In this document: positions 17,038 to 26,548 of the stretch, in pieces | Layout: each line of letters starts with the position of its first letter | Position numbering within the stretch: the first letter of the stretch is position 1 | Source: Moraxella porci DSM 25326 | Lineage (GTDB): Bacteria; Pseudomonadota; Gammaproteobacteria; Pseudomonadales; Moraxellaceae | Assembly (NCBI RefSeq): GCF_002014855.1 | Contig: NZ_MUYV01000011.1 | Span: forward strand, 186,001-250,000 | Length of the DNA stretch: 64,000 nt | Direction: 5' to 3' | The notes under the pieces: generated by a model | What the model saw: the letters and a program-made list of their open reading frames with translations, nothing else | Databases searched by the model: none | What the model was told of the DNA's origin: nothing | Translations under genes and position numbers: made by a program

Positions 17038-17050
17038 AATCAATAAGTTA
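17038..17050 (+). promoter_or_regulatory. IHF-type site in the leader
   Basis: AATCAATAAGTTA matches the IHF consensus WATCAANNNNTTR at every fixed position. It ends 84 bp before repeat 1. IHF bending of the leader is known to guide Cas1-Cas2 integration in type I-E and I-F systems. Confidence 0.55.
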
Positions 17051-17134
17051 TAACTAGTCAAATTTTGATTGGGTAAAAAGGGTCAATCCATCATAAATGA
17101 CTGTTATTTCTTAATTTTTTCGGTTATAATTACT

Positions 17135-19802
17135 CTTCACGACCGCATAGGTCGCTTAGAAAGCCCCAAGCACCGCTTGATCGAGTGCGATTTTCTTCAC
17201 GACCGCATAGGTCGCTTAGAAACCCACCAAGTACCCAACTACCACCAAGCACCACTTCACGACCGCATAGGTCGCTTAGAAAGCTGGAATTAGCCGAGCA
17301 AGACTTTGCCGATGCTTCACGACCGCATAGGTCGCTTAGAAAAAGCCCGTGTTTGCAGCACGGGCTTTGTTGTTCTTCACGACCGCATAGGTCGCTTAGA
17401 AAATGCCGAGCGCGGGTTGCAAGAACTGCCAAGCCTTCACGACCGCATAGGTCGCTTAGAAAGTCTAAAAAATCTTGTTCGGCAAGCTCGAGCGCTTCAC
17501 GACCGCATAGGTCGCTTAGAAATGAGATTATTACGGCGATTCGTTGGTGGTAATCTTCACGACCGCATAGGTCGCTTAGAAAACAGGTGACACCGCCAAA
17601 GTTAATAGCGATAACTTCACGACCGCATAGGTCGCTTAGAAATGATCAAAGCGGCACAAACCGACACCACACCACTTCACGACCGCATAGGTCGCTTAGA
17701 AAAGCCATTCGGCGATGTCGTCGATATTGACATACTTCACGACCGCATAGGTCGCTTAGAAATCACGGTAATATTTGCCGTCATACTCAATGTACTTCAC
17801 GACCGCATAGGTCGCTTAGAAATGCCATGCACGCCCAGCAGGTCAAGCATTTTACTTCACGACCGCATAGGTCGCTTAGAAAGCCACCGATGACAGCTAA
17901 ACCAAGCGCCATGCCTTCACGACCGCATAGGTCGCTTAGAAATAGAAAAATCAGCATCAAAACGCTCTCGATTGCTTCACGACCGCATAGGTCGCTTAGA
18001 AAGTGCGCCCTGTCTTTCGCGATATGTGCTTTGTCTTCACGACCGCATAGGTCGCTTAGAAAATGACAACCACGCACCCCCGCCACAACTCATTCTTCAC
18101 GACCGCATAGGTCGCTTAGAAACTGCCTTGGCTAGATGCTCATTTGCAAAGTCCCTTCACGACCGCATAGGTCGCTTAGAAATATAGGGGTGACCAAATA
18201 AGCCATAATCAGATCTTCACGACCGCATAGGTCGCTTAGAAACAGCTCTTCTTTGAGCCGCATCTCGTATTCAACTTCACGACCGCATAGGTCGCTTAGA
18301 AAACCTGCTGCAATGATTTTGGCAGCGATGTCGGCTTCACGACCGCATAGGTCGCTTAGAAAAGCTACACCAAGACTTGACAGCACCGATTAATCTTCAC
18401 GACCGCATAGGTCGCTTAGAAACTCTTGAGCGCTGCACGGCTTTCACAGAACAACTTCACGACCGCATAGGTCGCTTAGAAATGTTAATAGCTCAAGTAC
18501 TTTGCCTGCTTGTGCTTCACGACCGCATAGGTCGCTTAGAAATGTCTTCTTTAGATATTTCAACCAGTCATTACCTTCACGACCGCATAGGTCGCTTAGA
18601 AAGCGTGGTACGATTCATGCGCGCGGAATGTTGTCTTCACGACCGCATAGGTCGCTTAGAAAATCGCCAAGCGTCAAGCTGCCACACTTACCCGCTTCAC
18701 GACCGCATAGGTCGCTTAGAAAACCCACGATATTTGCAGGGCTAAAAGTGTAAACTTCACGACCGCATAGGTCGCTTAGAAATGTGATGGTTGTCCATGC
18801 GCCGCCCCAGCGCACTTCACGACCGCATAGGTCGCTTAGAAAGCTAAAGCCGTTTCTCGTTCGACCGCCAGCCCCTTCACGACCGCATAGGTCGCTTAGA
18901 AAGCATCAACACGGAATTAACCAAGTGGCATACCCTTCACGACCGCATAGGTCGCTTAGAAATTTAGGTCTAAGCCGTTTTCAAGGTTTGGCAACTTCAC
19001 GACCGCATAGGTCGCTTAGAAAGACATCACCAATGCCAATCGTAAACGATTGCTCTTCACGACCGCATAGGTCGCTTAGAAATTGTACTTGCGTCCAATT
19101 AATCGTCATGGTTGCTTCACGACCGCATAGGTCGCTTAGAAAACTTGTCCATGCCGTCCAGTCAGACACATTGCCTTCACGACCGCATAGGTCGCTTAGA
19201 AATTGCCCGTATGTTATGCGAGATATTAATAATTCTTCACGACCGCATAGGTCGCTTAGAAAGCCGTCAAAAATCGCATCAGCGAAATCAAAACCTTCAC
19301 GACCGCATAGGTCGCTTAGAAAGTCCGCCCACCGCGTTTAACAGCCGTTAATAGCTTCACGACCGCATAGGTCGCTTAGAAAAAGTCTGCTTTGCCCCCA
19401 CATTTATCATCCAGCTTCACGACCGCACAGGTCGCTTAGAAATTAAAAACTAACTGCTGTAATAAATAACACGGCTTCACGACCGCACAGGTCGCTTAGA
19501 AAATAAGTCTTATCAATCAGTTCGAACAATGATGCTTCACGACCGCACAGGTCGCTTAGAAAATTTGATTTGTCGCAGATTACAAGACTTGATTCTTCAC
19601 GACCGCACAGGTCGCTTAGAAATATTGGGATTTGGGCGTATCTGACAGTACGACCTTCACGACCGCACAGGTCGCTTAGAAAAAAACAGGCGATTATCAG
19701 ACGGTGATTAAGCCCTTCACGACCGCACAGGTCGCTTAGAAATTTTTCTCAGATTTTGGCTTCGGGGTGAATGCCTTCACGACCGCACAGGTCGCTTAGA
19801 AA
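17135..19802 (+). CRISPR. Type I-F CRISPR array, 45 repeats and 44 spacers
   Basis: The 28-nt repeat begins CTTCACGACC and ends GGTCGCTTAGAAA. Its hairpin is CGACC-GCATA-GGTCG, and processing would leave the 8-nt handle CTTAGAAA. Every spacer is exactly 32 nt, so the period is a strict 60 bp. The first 38 repeats are identical (loop GCATA). The last 7, from the repeat ending at 19442 onward, share one change to GCACA, which marks the old, trailer end. The leader lies at 16850-17134, so new spacers enter at the left. I saw no two spacers alike. Many short frames run through the array but are artefacts of the repeat lacking stops. Confidence 0.99.
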
Positions 19803-19828
19803 AATAAAAAACCCTGCATCTGCAGGCC
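19803..19828 (-). terminator. Terminator of the 206-residue secreted protein gene
   Basis: On the minus strand, CCTGC-AGAT-GCAGG followed by GTTTTTTATTTT. It abuts the last array repeat. Confidence 0.65.
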
Positions 19829-19834
19829 GGTTGG

Positions 19835-20452
19835 TTATTGTCTTTTTAATTCATTGATATCGAAAGTTTCGCTGGGTTCAAATGTATAATACAAATGACC
19901 CATGCTGTTTTTGATGCGCATTTTAATGATCGTGCCGCGCCCAAGCTCGGTGAGCATCAGCTTGGGCTTGGTTATCTCCATGCTTGTGCTGTCCACCATG
20001 GCCATTGGGATATTTGGCAGTTTTTTGCCATCAATATTCAGATCCAGACTTGGGCAGCTTGGCAAGCAAGAAAATTGATGCCATGATCCCTGATCATAGT
20101 CTCCAGACAGCATCAGTACGGCCATTGGTTTTTGATATCTGACATCTGCGACTTCATAGCCCACAGACAAAATCGCATTGCCGTCGGTTGAGGTGATGAA
20201 AGCTGTTTTATAAACCTCATCATCAAACTCATTATCGATCCGATGGTACTGCCAATCGTGATTAAGCACTGTTGCTGGCGTCGCAAGCGTCATTGGTGAT
20301 TGTGAGCTTTTGATTAGGCTTTCGATCACCACATCAATATCTTCAGGGATGCTGGCCGTATAAGAAACTTGAGCAGGTTTATTGTCAACCGACACAGGCT
20401 CTGCATGACAAATACCAGCGATCAGCAAAGATAGCATCAATGGGTATTTCAT
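19835..20452 (-). CDS. Secreted protein of unknown function beside the array
   Basis: 205 residues from the ATG at 20452; a TTG 18 nt upstream is in frame but less likely. A signal peptide is clear (MKYPLMLSLLIAGICHA, cleavage before EPV), so the product is periplasmic or exported. Two cysteines sit close together in SCLPSCPSLD and could form a disulfide. No family is recognised. It lies between the array's last repeat and a stranded degenerate repeat, converging on the array, which suggests it was inserted at the trailer end. Confidence 0.7.
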   Translation of the reverse strand: MKYPLMLSLLIAGICHAEPVSVDNKPAQVSYTASIPEDIDVVIESLIKSSQSPMTLATPATVLNHDWQYHRIDNEFDDEVYKTAFITSTDGNAILSVGYEVADVRYQKPMAVLMLSGDYDQGSWHQFSCLPSCPSLDLNIDGKKLPNIPMAMVDSTSMEITKPKLMLTELGRGTIIKMRIKNSMGHLYYTFEPSETFDINELKRQ

Positions 20453-20522
20453 AAATTGACTCTTAATCAACAGTTTTATTAATCATACCCAAAATTTGTC
20501 AATCAGGCAACCAATTTGAACC

Positions 20523-20550
20523 CTTTACGACCACACAGGTCGCTTAGACC
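20523..20550 (+). repeat. Stranded degenerate I-F repeat
   Basis: 24 of 28 bases match the late array repeat. The stem CGACC/GGTCG is intact, the loop is ACACA, and the 3' end is CC in place of AA. The C in the loop is shared only with the last seven array repeats, so it derives from the trailer end. It lies 720 bp past the array, beyond the secreted-protein gene. Confidence 0.85.
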
Positions 20551-20705
20551 CTATTAAGCATCGGCTTTTTGATAGCGTCTACTTCAGTCTGTAAATGACA
20601 AGCCATCAAACCAAAATCAATGATGTGTCAGCCATTCCAACAGATTTGATTGGTGCCACAAGTCAACAATTGAGTTAGCATCAGCGCACAAGCTATAACA
20701 CTTTG

Positions 20706-20714
20706 TGCTACAAT
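20706..20714 (+). promoter_or_regulatory. Extended -10 promoter of HTH paralogue 1
   Basis: TGCTACAAT, inside the string TTTGTGCTACA that also precedes the second paralogue. The last base is 29 nt from the A of the start codon in both copies. Confidence 0.5.
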
Positions 20715-20742
20715 CAAGCCAAATCATCTTTGGCCACGCATT

Positions 20743-21390
20743 ATGTACAGCATTAAAATTAACGGCAACATCGTCAAACAAACCGACAAATCAACTGTCG
20801 CATGGTCTTTGTATCGTGCAACAGCTAGGCTTTTTGAAAATAAGCCGAATCATGTGCAACTATATAGCGATGCTGAGCTATTGCAACAAAAGCCAAGCGG
20901 ATTGATGCTGCTGGAGCATCCCGACAGTGCCGCGGTAAATGATATCTTGATGACACTGATTAAGACGCTAGATTTAAGTTTTCCAGAAGTCAAATGGCTG
21001 ATTAAAGATAGTGAGCTTGAGCTGTCAAACAGTCGTATTGATGGCTGGTTTTATCCAAAAGACAACCGCCGATTTGTGCAGATGTATAATGATGAGCTTG
21101 AGTATCTGACACCAATTTTGACACGCTATGCACAAGCAAAATCACAGTAGGCAAATCTTGGCTTTACCGCACAAGGCCTAAAAAGCATGAGGGCACAATT
21201 GGGGCTGACTCAGCAACAAGTCGCTGACATCGTGGGCGTGGCTGGCAATCGACAAGTAAGGCGGTGCGAAAATGGCGAGCAAGACATGCCGAGCGAAAAG
21301 TGGCAAATTTTTTTGGATTTTTATCAAAAAAAATCACAGATAGTGATGGCTGAAACTTTGAAACTACAAAAAACAAATATTATCGTATGA
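20743..21390 (+). pseudogene. HTH regulator paralogue 1, split by an in-frame amber codon
   Basis: Residues 1-135 (MYSIKINGN...) correspond to the N-terminal domain of the intact gene at 21598. TAG at 21148-21150 then interrupts the frame. Without any frameshift, the frame continues through ANLGFTAQGLKSMRAQLGLT into a complete XRE-type HTH (LGLTQQQVADIVG... QVRRCENGEQDMPSEKW) and stops at 21390. The two halves align co-linearly with paralogue 2 across the stop. It may be a recent nonsense mutation, or the N-terminal part may now work alone as a 135-residue protein. The N-terminal domain pattern (NDILMTLIKTLDL, then NSRIDGW, then NDEL) faintly recalls DUF1456, but I am not sure. Confidence 0.75.
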
Positions 21391-21515
21391 TCGTCATTGC
21401 TTCTACAGGCATTGCAAACACGATCACTGCGCTGTCTGTACTTGTGCAACGATCACTTACATAATACCAGTTAACACCCCCTAGAAGTTGTTCAAAAATA
21501 GTTTGCTGATAACCT

Positions 21516-21537
21516 TCAAAAGTTGTATGACTTTTGA
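21516..21537. promoter_or_regulatory. Inverted repeat upstream of HTH paralogue 2 (possible operator)
   Basis: TCAAAAGT-TGTATG-ACTTTTGA, a perfect 8-bp dyad ending 26 bp before the -10 box. The neighbouring gene encodes an XRE-type protein, so this could be its own operator. The gap also holds two copies of ACGATCACT. Confidence 0.4.
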
Positions 21538-21560
21538 GTTCGGTTTAAAATGATCTTTTG

Positions 21561-21569
21561 TGCTACACT
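21561..21569 (+). promoter_or_regulatory. Extended -10 promoter of HTH paralogue 2
   Basis: TGCTACACT, inside the same TTTGTGCTACA string as for paralogue 1 and at the same distance from the start codon. It decides against the upstream in-frame ATG at 21550, which lies before it. Confidence 0.5.
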
Positions 21570-21597
21570 ATCGCAAACCTCTAAATTTGCGAAAATC

Positions 21598-22167
21598 ATG
21601 ACTTATAAAATCATCATCGATGGCGCGACAAGCCAAGCAATCAATGACAAAGCTACTGCATACGCGAATTATCGAGCTGTCTGCCGTGACTACGCCAACA
21701 AGCCCAAAAAAGTCGAGCTAGTGCAAGATGGGAGCGTGCTTAGCGCCAAAGCACCGCACATGATGCTGCGTGATAGCAATGATGTATTTAGCGCTAATGA
21801 TGTGCTTTGCCAAGCCATGCAGACCCTTGGCATCAATATTAAGGATCTAAAAGACAAAATCAAAACAAGCGAGCTTAAGCTATCAAACAGTCGCATAGAC
21901 GGCTGGATTAGACCAAGCGATGACCGCCATTTTGTGCAGATGCACAATGATGAATTAATGGCAGTGATTAAGCTATTGCTGTCCGACACAGTTGCTATGA
22001 TCAAATCACCAGAGAATATCGCTGCACTGCGTAAAAAGCTTGGATTGACCCAAAGCCAGCTTGCCGAAAAATTTGGGCTAAAATCTGGCTTTCGCCAAGT
22101 GGCACGGTGGGAGAGCGGGGAGCAAGAAATGCCCGACGCCAAGTGGCAAAAAATGCAATATTTTTAA
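21598..22167 (+). CDS. HTH regulator paralogue 2 (N-terminal domain plus XRE HTH)
   Basis: 189 residues from the ATG at 21598; the earlier ATG at 21550 precedes the promoter. The N-terminal ~125 residues share SNSRIDGW..P.D.R.FVQM.NDEL with paralogue 1. A C-terminal XRE-type HTH follows (LRKKLGLTQSQLAEKFGL... QVARWESGEQEMPDAKWQ). It probably binds DNA, perhaps the dyad just upstream. The genes are not clearly phage derived, but such regulators are common in mobile elements. The function is unknown. Confidence 0.75.
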   Translation: MTYKIIIDGATSQAINDKATAYANYRAVCRDYANKPKKVELVQDGSVLSAKAPHMMLRDSNDVFSANDVLCQAMQTLGINIKDLKDKIKTSELKLSNSRIDGWIRPSDDRHFVQMHNDELMAVIKLLLSDTVAMIKSPENIAALRKKLGLTQSQLAEKFGLKSGFRQVARWESGEQEMPDAKWQKMQYF

Positions 22168-22277
22168 AAAAAATTATTTAAAATTAATATAACAAATACA
22201 TCTAAAGCTGTCGCTTGATTGTTATTTAAAAACTTAGCAGCCCCTTTTTTTGGTCTTTCACACCCACACAACCCTTT

Positions 22278-22314
22278 AAAAAAATAAACCGCCACACATT
22301 CGCATGACGGTTTA
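22278..22314 (-). terminator. argH terminator
   Basis: On the minus strand, AAACCGTCA / GTGGCGGTTT forms a stem with one G-T wobble, followed by ATTTTTTT. Confidence 0.65.
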
Positions 22315-22330
22315 ATTTCTATGTCATAAA

Positions 22331-23713
22331 TTAAATCCGCTCACGACCACGAGCAATCGCCGCCTTGACTTGATTGGGCGCTGTACCGCCGATATGGTCA
22401 CGGGCGTTTAGCGAGCCTTCTAGCGTCAAGCACTCAAAAACATCATCATGAATTAAGTCGCTAAAGCTTTGTAGTTCAGCTAGGCTAAGCTCACTTAAAT
22501 CCACACCTTTGGCGACGCCTAGTGCTACGGCCTTGCCGACCACTTCATGCGCATCACGGAACGGCAAGCCTTTTTTGACCAAATAATCCGCCAAATCGGT
22601 CGCTGTGGCATAGCCTTTCATGGTGGCTGCACGCATATTGTCGTTATTTGGTACAAGGTTTGGCAACATATCAGCAAAGGCAAGCAGTGAGCCCGTCAAG
22701 GTATCCACACAGTCAAACAATGGCTCTTTGTCTTCTTGGTTGTCTTTGTTGTACGCCAGCGGCTGATTTTTCATAAGTGAGAGCAAAGTGATGAGCTGAC
22801 CAAACACACGAGCCGCCTTGCCACGCACAAGCTCAGGCACATCAGGGTTTTTCTTTTGTGGCATAATGGATGAGCCTGTGCAGAAGCGATCAGGCACTGC
22901 CACAAAGCCAAACTGCGCACTCATCCACAGGATAATCTCTTCGCTCATACGAGATAAATGCATCATCAGGATCGATGCATTGGCAGTAAATTCAATGGCA
23001 AAATCACGGTCAGAGACAGCGTCTAGCGAATTTTGGCAAATGCCTTCAAAGCCCAAGAGTTCAGCGGTAATCGTACGATCAATCGGATAAGTCGTGCCTG
23101 CCAGTGCCGCACTGCCAAGTGGCATCTGATTGATACGACGGCGAGTGTCGGTAAAGCGCTCACTATCACGGGTCAGCATTTCAAACCATGCCATCACATG
23201 ATGACCGAAGCTCACAGGCTGTGCGGTCTGCAAGTGGGTAAAGCCTGGCATGATGGTGGTCGTGTGCTTCTCCGCCAAATCCAGTAGTCCTGACTGCAAG
23301 CGCTTGAGTAGCGCCAAGATATTATCAGTCTCATCGCGTAGCCATAGGCGAATGTCGGTCGCTACTTGGTCGTTGCGGCTGCGGCCTGTGTGTAGTTTTT
23401 TGCCGACATCACCGACGATGGCAGTCAGACGGCTCTCGACATTCATATGCACATCTTCAAGCGCCACCGACCATACAAAGCTGCCGTTATCAATCTCAGC
23501 TTGGACTTGCTTGAGTCCATCGACGATGATTTGGCTTTCGTCCATAGTGATGATGCCGCAGCGACCAAGCATGGTGGCGTGAGCGATAGAGCCTTGGATG
23601 TCTTGTTTTGCCATGCGTTTGTCAAAATTCACCGATGCGGTAAATTCGGCGACAAAACTGTCGGTCGCTTCACTAAAACGACCGCCCCACATACTTGAAG
23701 TTTGTTCACTCAT
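22331..23713 (-). CDS. argH: Argininosuccinate lyase
   Basis: 460 residues from the ATG at 23713, which follows AAGGA and gives [13 protein letters not shown], the usual family start; the longer frame is spurious. The signature [12 protein letters not shown] near residue 280 carries the catalytic serine loop of the fumarase/aspartase superfamily. It splits argininosuccinate into arginine and fumarate in the last step of arginine synthesis. It is divergent from hemC. Confidence 0.96.
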   Translation of the reverse strand: MSEQTSSMWGGRFSEATDSFVAEFTASVNFDKRMAKQDIQGSIAHATMLGRCGIITMDESQIIVDGLKQVQAEIDNGSFVWSVALEDVHMNVESRLTAIVGDVGKKLHTGRSRNDQVATDIRLWLRDETDNILALLKRLQSGLLDLAEKHTTTIMPGFTHLQTAQPVSFGHHVMAWFEMLTRDSERFTDTRRRINQMPLGSAALAGTTYPIDRTITAELLGFEGICQNSLDAVSDRDFAIEFTANASILMMHLSRMSEEIILWMSAQFGFVAVPDRFCTGSSIMPQKKNPDVPELVRGKAARVFGQLITLLSLMKNQPLAYNKDNQEDKEPLFDCVDTLTGSLLAFADMLPNLVPNNDNMRAATMKGYATATDLADYLVKKGLPFRDAHEVVGKAVALGVAKGVDLSELSLAELQSFSDLIHDDVFECLTLEGSLNARDHIGGTAPNQVKAAIARGRERI

Positions 23714-23863
23714 GATAAATCCTTGGATTGACTTAAATATTAGCCAAAGTATAACACATCTTCGCCATCGCATTCATCAATTATCCGTGTGTGGCATGGC
23801 TTTTATATCCCAAAGGTTTTATAATAGCGTTATTGATTATTTTTTGGAATTTTGGATAAGCCC

Positions 23864-24829
23864 ATGACCACTCGCACACTCACCATCGCCACTCGCCAAA
23901 GCCCATTGGCACTATGGCAAGCCAATTTTATCAAAGATGCTCTTGAGCGTCTGTATCCACAGATGAGTGTCACCCTGCTTGAGATGGTGACTCGTGGTGA
24001 TAAAATCTTAGACACGCCACTTGCTAAGATTGGTGGCAAAGGTCTATTTGTCAAAGAGCTTGAGCAGGCTTTGTACGATGGGCGTGCCGATATTGCCGTG
24101 CACTCGCTCAAAGATGTGCCGATGGTACTGCCCGAAGGCTTGACGCTTGGGGCGTATTGCAAGCGTCATGCACCGAGTGATGCTTTTGTCTCAAATCAGT
24201 TTGCACACCTTGATGAGCTGCCAAAGGGTGCGGTGCTCGGCACATCCAGCCTACGCCGCGAATGTCAGCTTCGCCAAGCTCGTCCTGATTTGACCATCAA
24301 AAGCCTGCGTGGCAATGTCGGCACTCGCCTAGCCAAGCTGGATGCTGGTGAGTATGATGCCATTATCCTAGCTACAAGCGGACTTCAGCGACTAGGGCTC
24401 GATGCTCGCATCCGTCATGAGCTGGATGAGTCACTGTCGTTGCCGGCGGTGGGTCAAGGGGCGCTTGCTATCGAATGCCGAGCTGATGATGCCAAGATTT
24501 TATCGCTCTTAGCACCGCTCAATGACACTGCCACCGCCCTGTGCGTGATGGCAGAACGCGCGATGAACCGTACACTTGAAGGCGGCTGTCAAGTGCCAAT
24601 CGCAGGCTTTGCAACCATTGACGGTGATACACTACGACTGCGTGGGCGTGTCGGCTCTGTCGATGGCAAGGTATTATTAAAAGCCGAAAATACCATCACC
24701 CTAGGCGATGATGTCACTGCCAATATCACAGCGGTGGAAGCACTCGGCGAACAAATCGCCCGTGAGCTACTCACCCAAGGTGCGGATGTGATTTTAAAAG
24801 AAGTGTATCAATCCGCTGATAACACCTAA
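23864..24829 (+). CDS. hemC: Hydroxymethylbilane synthase (porphobilinogen deaminase)
   Basis: 321 residues from the ATG at 23864; a TTG at 23852 is also in frame. [12 protein letters not shown] near the start and [13 protein letters not shown] with the cofactor-binding Cys are diagnostic. It links four porphobilinogens into hydroxymethylbilane for heme synthesis. hemD follows 5 nt after the stop, so the next pathway step is co-transcribed. Confidence 0.96.
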   Translation: MTTRTLTIATRQSPLALWQANFIKDALERLYPQMSVTLLEMVTRGDKILDTPLAKIGGKGLFVKELEQALYDGRADIAVHSLKDVPMVLPEGLTLGAYCKRHAPSDAFVSNQFAHLDELPKGAVLGTSSLRRECQLRQARPDLTIKSLRGNVGTRLAKLDAGEYDAIILATSGLQRLGLDARIRHELDESLSLPAVGQGALAIECRADDAKILSLLAPLNDTATALCVMAERAMNRTLEGGCQVPIAGFATIDGDTLRLRGRVGSVDGKVLLKAENTITLGDDVTANITAVEALGEQIARELLTQGADVILKEVYQSADNT

Positions 24830-24834
24830 TCGCC

Positions 24835-25635
24835 ATGCCAACCCCTTTGCCAATACTCATCAACACCCGCCCCACCCATCGGGGCGATGCCATCCGCCAG
24901 ATGACGGGTGTGACGGTGGTGGACTTGCCACTGCTTGAGATTCGCTCACTATCGATTAGTGAGTGTGAGCAGGCGATGATGATGCAGTTTTGTCAAGGGG
25001 CGTATGATGCCTTGGTCATCACCAGTGTCGAATCAGCACGGCGAGCCTTGGATTATCTGCATACGCAACAGATAGACTTACCAATCCATCAACCAAACAC
25101 CCCCATCATCGCTGTCGGCACAGCCACTGCCCAAGTGATGCAAGCATATGGCTTTGATGTTATCCTGCCACAGACTACCAATAACGAAGGGATGCTTGCC
25201 CTGCCTCAAATTAAACGCCTGAGCACACATGACCGAGTGCTGATTTGGCGTGGGATTGGTGGGCGACGACTGCTACATGACACACTGACGGCAAAGGGCG
25301 TACACATCGATGCCATCGAGTGGTATGAGCGGGCGACACCGCCAGATTTGTTGGATAACTTTACCGCCATCTTACCCACCTTGCCTAACCATGCCCATGT
25401 CATCATCAGTAGTGAGATGGCGTATCAGGCATGGGCGAGCCTACCGCACGCAGAGACAAGGTATCACTATTTGGCACTGGGGGAGCGACTCGCCCGTATC
25501 ATCCGTGCACATGAGCCAACCGCCATCATCAGCATGATTGATGATTTATCCACACAGGCGGTCGGTCGCGCCATCGATGCCGCCCAAGCTTTTGACACAG
25601 ATCATCAAACCTTATTCATCCAACCCGACAGATAA
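24835..25635 (+). CDS. hemD: Uroporphyrinogen-III synthase
   Basis: 266 residues. The family is divergent, so the call rests on the N-terminal NTRPTHRGDAI, the ITSVESARRAL segment, IWRGIGGRRLL, and its place right after hemC. It closes hydroxymethylbilane into uroporphyrinogen III. rlmB starts 3 nt after its stop, so hemC, hemD and rlmB look like one operon. Confidence 0.9.
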   Translation: MPTPLPILINTRPTHRGDAIRQMTGVTVVDLPLLEIRSLSISECEQAMMMQFCQGAYDALVITSVESARRALDYLHTQQIDLPIHQPNTPIIAVGTATAQVMQAYGFDVILPQTTNNEGMLALPQIKRLSTHDRVLIWRGIGGRRLLHDTLTAKGVHIDAIEWYERATPPDLLDNFTAILPTLPNHAHVIISSEMAYQAWASLPHAETRYHYLALGERLARIIRAHEPTAIISMIDDLSTQAVGRAIDAAQAFDTDHQTLFIQPDR

Positions 25636-25638
25636 TCT

Positions 25639-26496
25639 ATGAAACCAAACAAACCAAAATCCGCTGCCGCAAAGAGTGCTTCTAAGAATCACACCAAAGC
25701 CAAAGATGCGCGATTTGATAAAGCCAAATCCACCAAACCAAAAAACCCCCATTTTTATGGCATCCACGCTGTCACCATGCTGCTTAAACGCCGTCCAGAG
25801 GATGTGCTGAGTCTGTTTATCCAAGCGCGTGACGATGGCCAGATGAGTTCTGAGCATCGACAGATTGCCGATGCGGCGCATGCTTTTGGCATCAGCATCC
25901 AGATTGCACATAAAGAGCGGCTCGCTGAGCTGTGTGACAGCCATCAGCATCAAGGTGTCGTTGCCGCCGCTCGCGCCACACCGATGGCTGATGAGGCACT
26001 GCTTGATGCGATGGCGGCCAAGCCTGATGCGCTGTTTTTGGTACTTGATCAGATCACTGATGCGCATAATCTGGGTGCCTGCCTGCGCTCAGCATGTGCG
26101 ATGGGCGTCGATGCTGTGATTTTGCCGCGTCATCAATCGGCACCGATGACCCCGACCGTTGCCAAAGTATCGGTGGGCGCGTCTGAGGTCATCGATGTCG
26201 TGTCAGTGACCAACCTTGCGCGCACCCTACAAAGGCTCAAACAGGCTGGCGTTTTTGTATTTGGTACCGCACTCGATGCAACCGCAAAGCCTGCTTTTGC
26301 CTGTGATTTTTCGGGAAAAGTGGCCATCGTCATGGGTTCGGAAGGTGATGGCATGCGCAGGCTTACCCAAGAGCTGTGCGACACTTTGGTATATATTCCG
26401 ATGGCAGATACACCCGATCGACCCCAAAGCCTCAATGTCAGTGTCGCCACAGGGATGATGCTGTATGAAGTGGCCAGACAGCGGCTCCATGGCTAA
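25639..26496 (+). CDS. rlmB: 23S rRNA 2'-O-methyltransferase RlmB (TrmH/SpoU family)
   Basis: 285 residues. A basic Lys-rich extension (1-~35) precedes the substrate-binding domain, which starts at FYGIHAV. The SpoU motifs follow: DAHNLGACLRSA, VMGSEGDGMRRL and IPMADTPDRPQSLNVSVATG, which form the trefoil-knot SAM site. In Enterobacteria RlmB methylates G2251 of 23S rRNA. The N-terminal extension is longer than in E. coli RlmB. It is the last gene of the hemCD-rlmB run. Confidence 0.9.
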   Translation: MKPNKPKSAAAKSASKNHTKAKDARFDKAKSTKPKNPHFYGIHAVTMLLKRRPEDVLSLFIQARDDGQMSSEHRQIADAAHAFGISIQIAHKERLAELCDSHQHQGVVAAARATPMADEALLDAMAAKPDALFLVLDQITDAHNLGACLRSACAMGVDAVILPRHQSAPMTPTVAKVSVGASEVIDVVSVTNLARTLQRLKQAGVFVFGTALDATAKPAFACDFSGKVAIVMGSEGDGMRRLTQELCDTLVYIPMADTPDRPQSLNVSVATGMMLYEVARQRLHG

Positions 26497-26517
26497 ACAA
26501 TTCTCAGTGCAAATAAA

Positions 26518-26540
26518 AACCAGCATAGTGCTGGTTTTTT
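26518..26540. terminator. Terminator between rlmB and nqrM
   Basis: AACCAGCA-TAG-TGCTGGTT followed by TTTT, with AAAA to the left. It is usable in both directions between convergent genes. Confidence 0.7.
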
Positions 26541-26548
26541 GATGAATA

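Larger units (their letters stand above)
16850..17134. promoter_or_regulatory. CRISPR leader and divergent cas1 promoter region
   Basis: A 285-bp AT-rich stretch without genes, between cas1 (minus) and the first repeat (plus). It holds a cas1 -10 box, an array promoter candidate and an IHF-type site. Another perfect TATAAT at 17125-17130 would start transcription inside repeat 1 and is probably not the array promoter. Confidence 0.8.

Noticed and set aside
17125..17130. Perfect TATAAT just before repeat 1 as the array promoter
   Set aside because: Transcription would start inside the first repeat, and no -35 is visible at the right distance.
17069..19351. Many open frames of 60-185 residues across the array (repeating HDRIGRLE, SRPHRSLRK or FLSDLCGRE)
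   Set aside because: They are the CRISPR repeat read in three frames; the repeat has no stops in these frames and spacers are only 32 nt.
20551..20582. Orphan-repeat downstream sequence as a guide against the cas1 promoter
   Set aside because: No seed match with a CC PAM was found by eye in 16850-17134; left as an open question only.
8147..22167. Anti-CRISPR gene or cas inactivation
   Set aside because: All six cas genes are full length with key residues; no known anti-CRISPR protein was recognised among the small genes.
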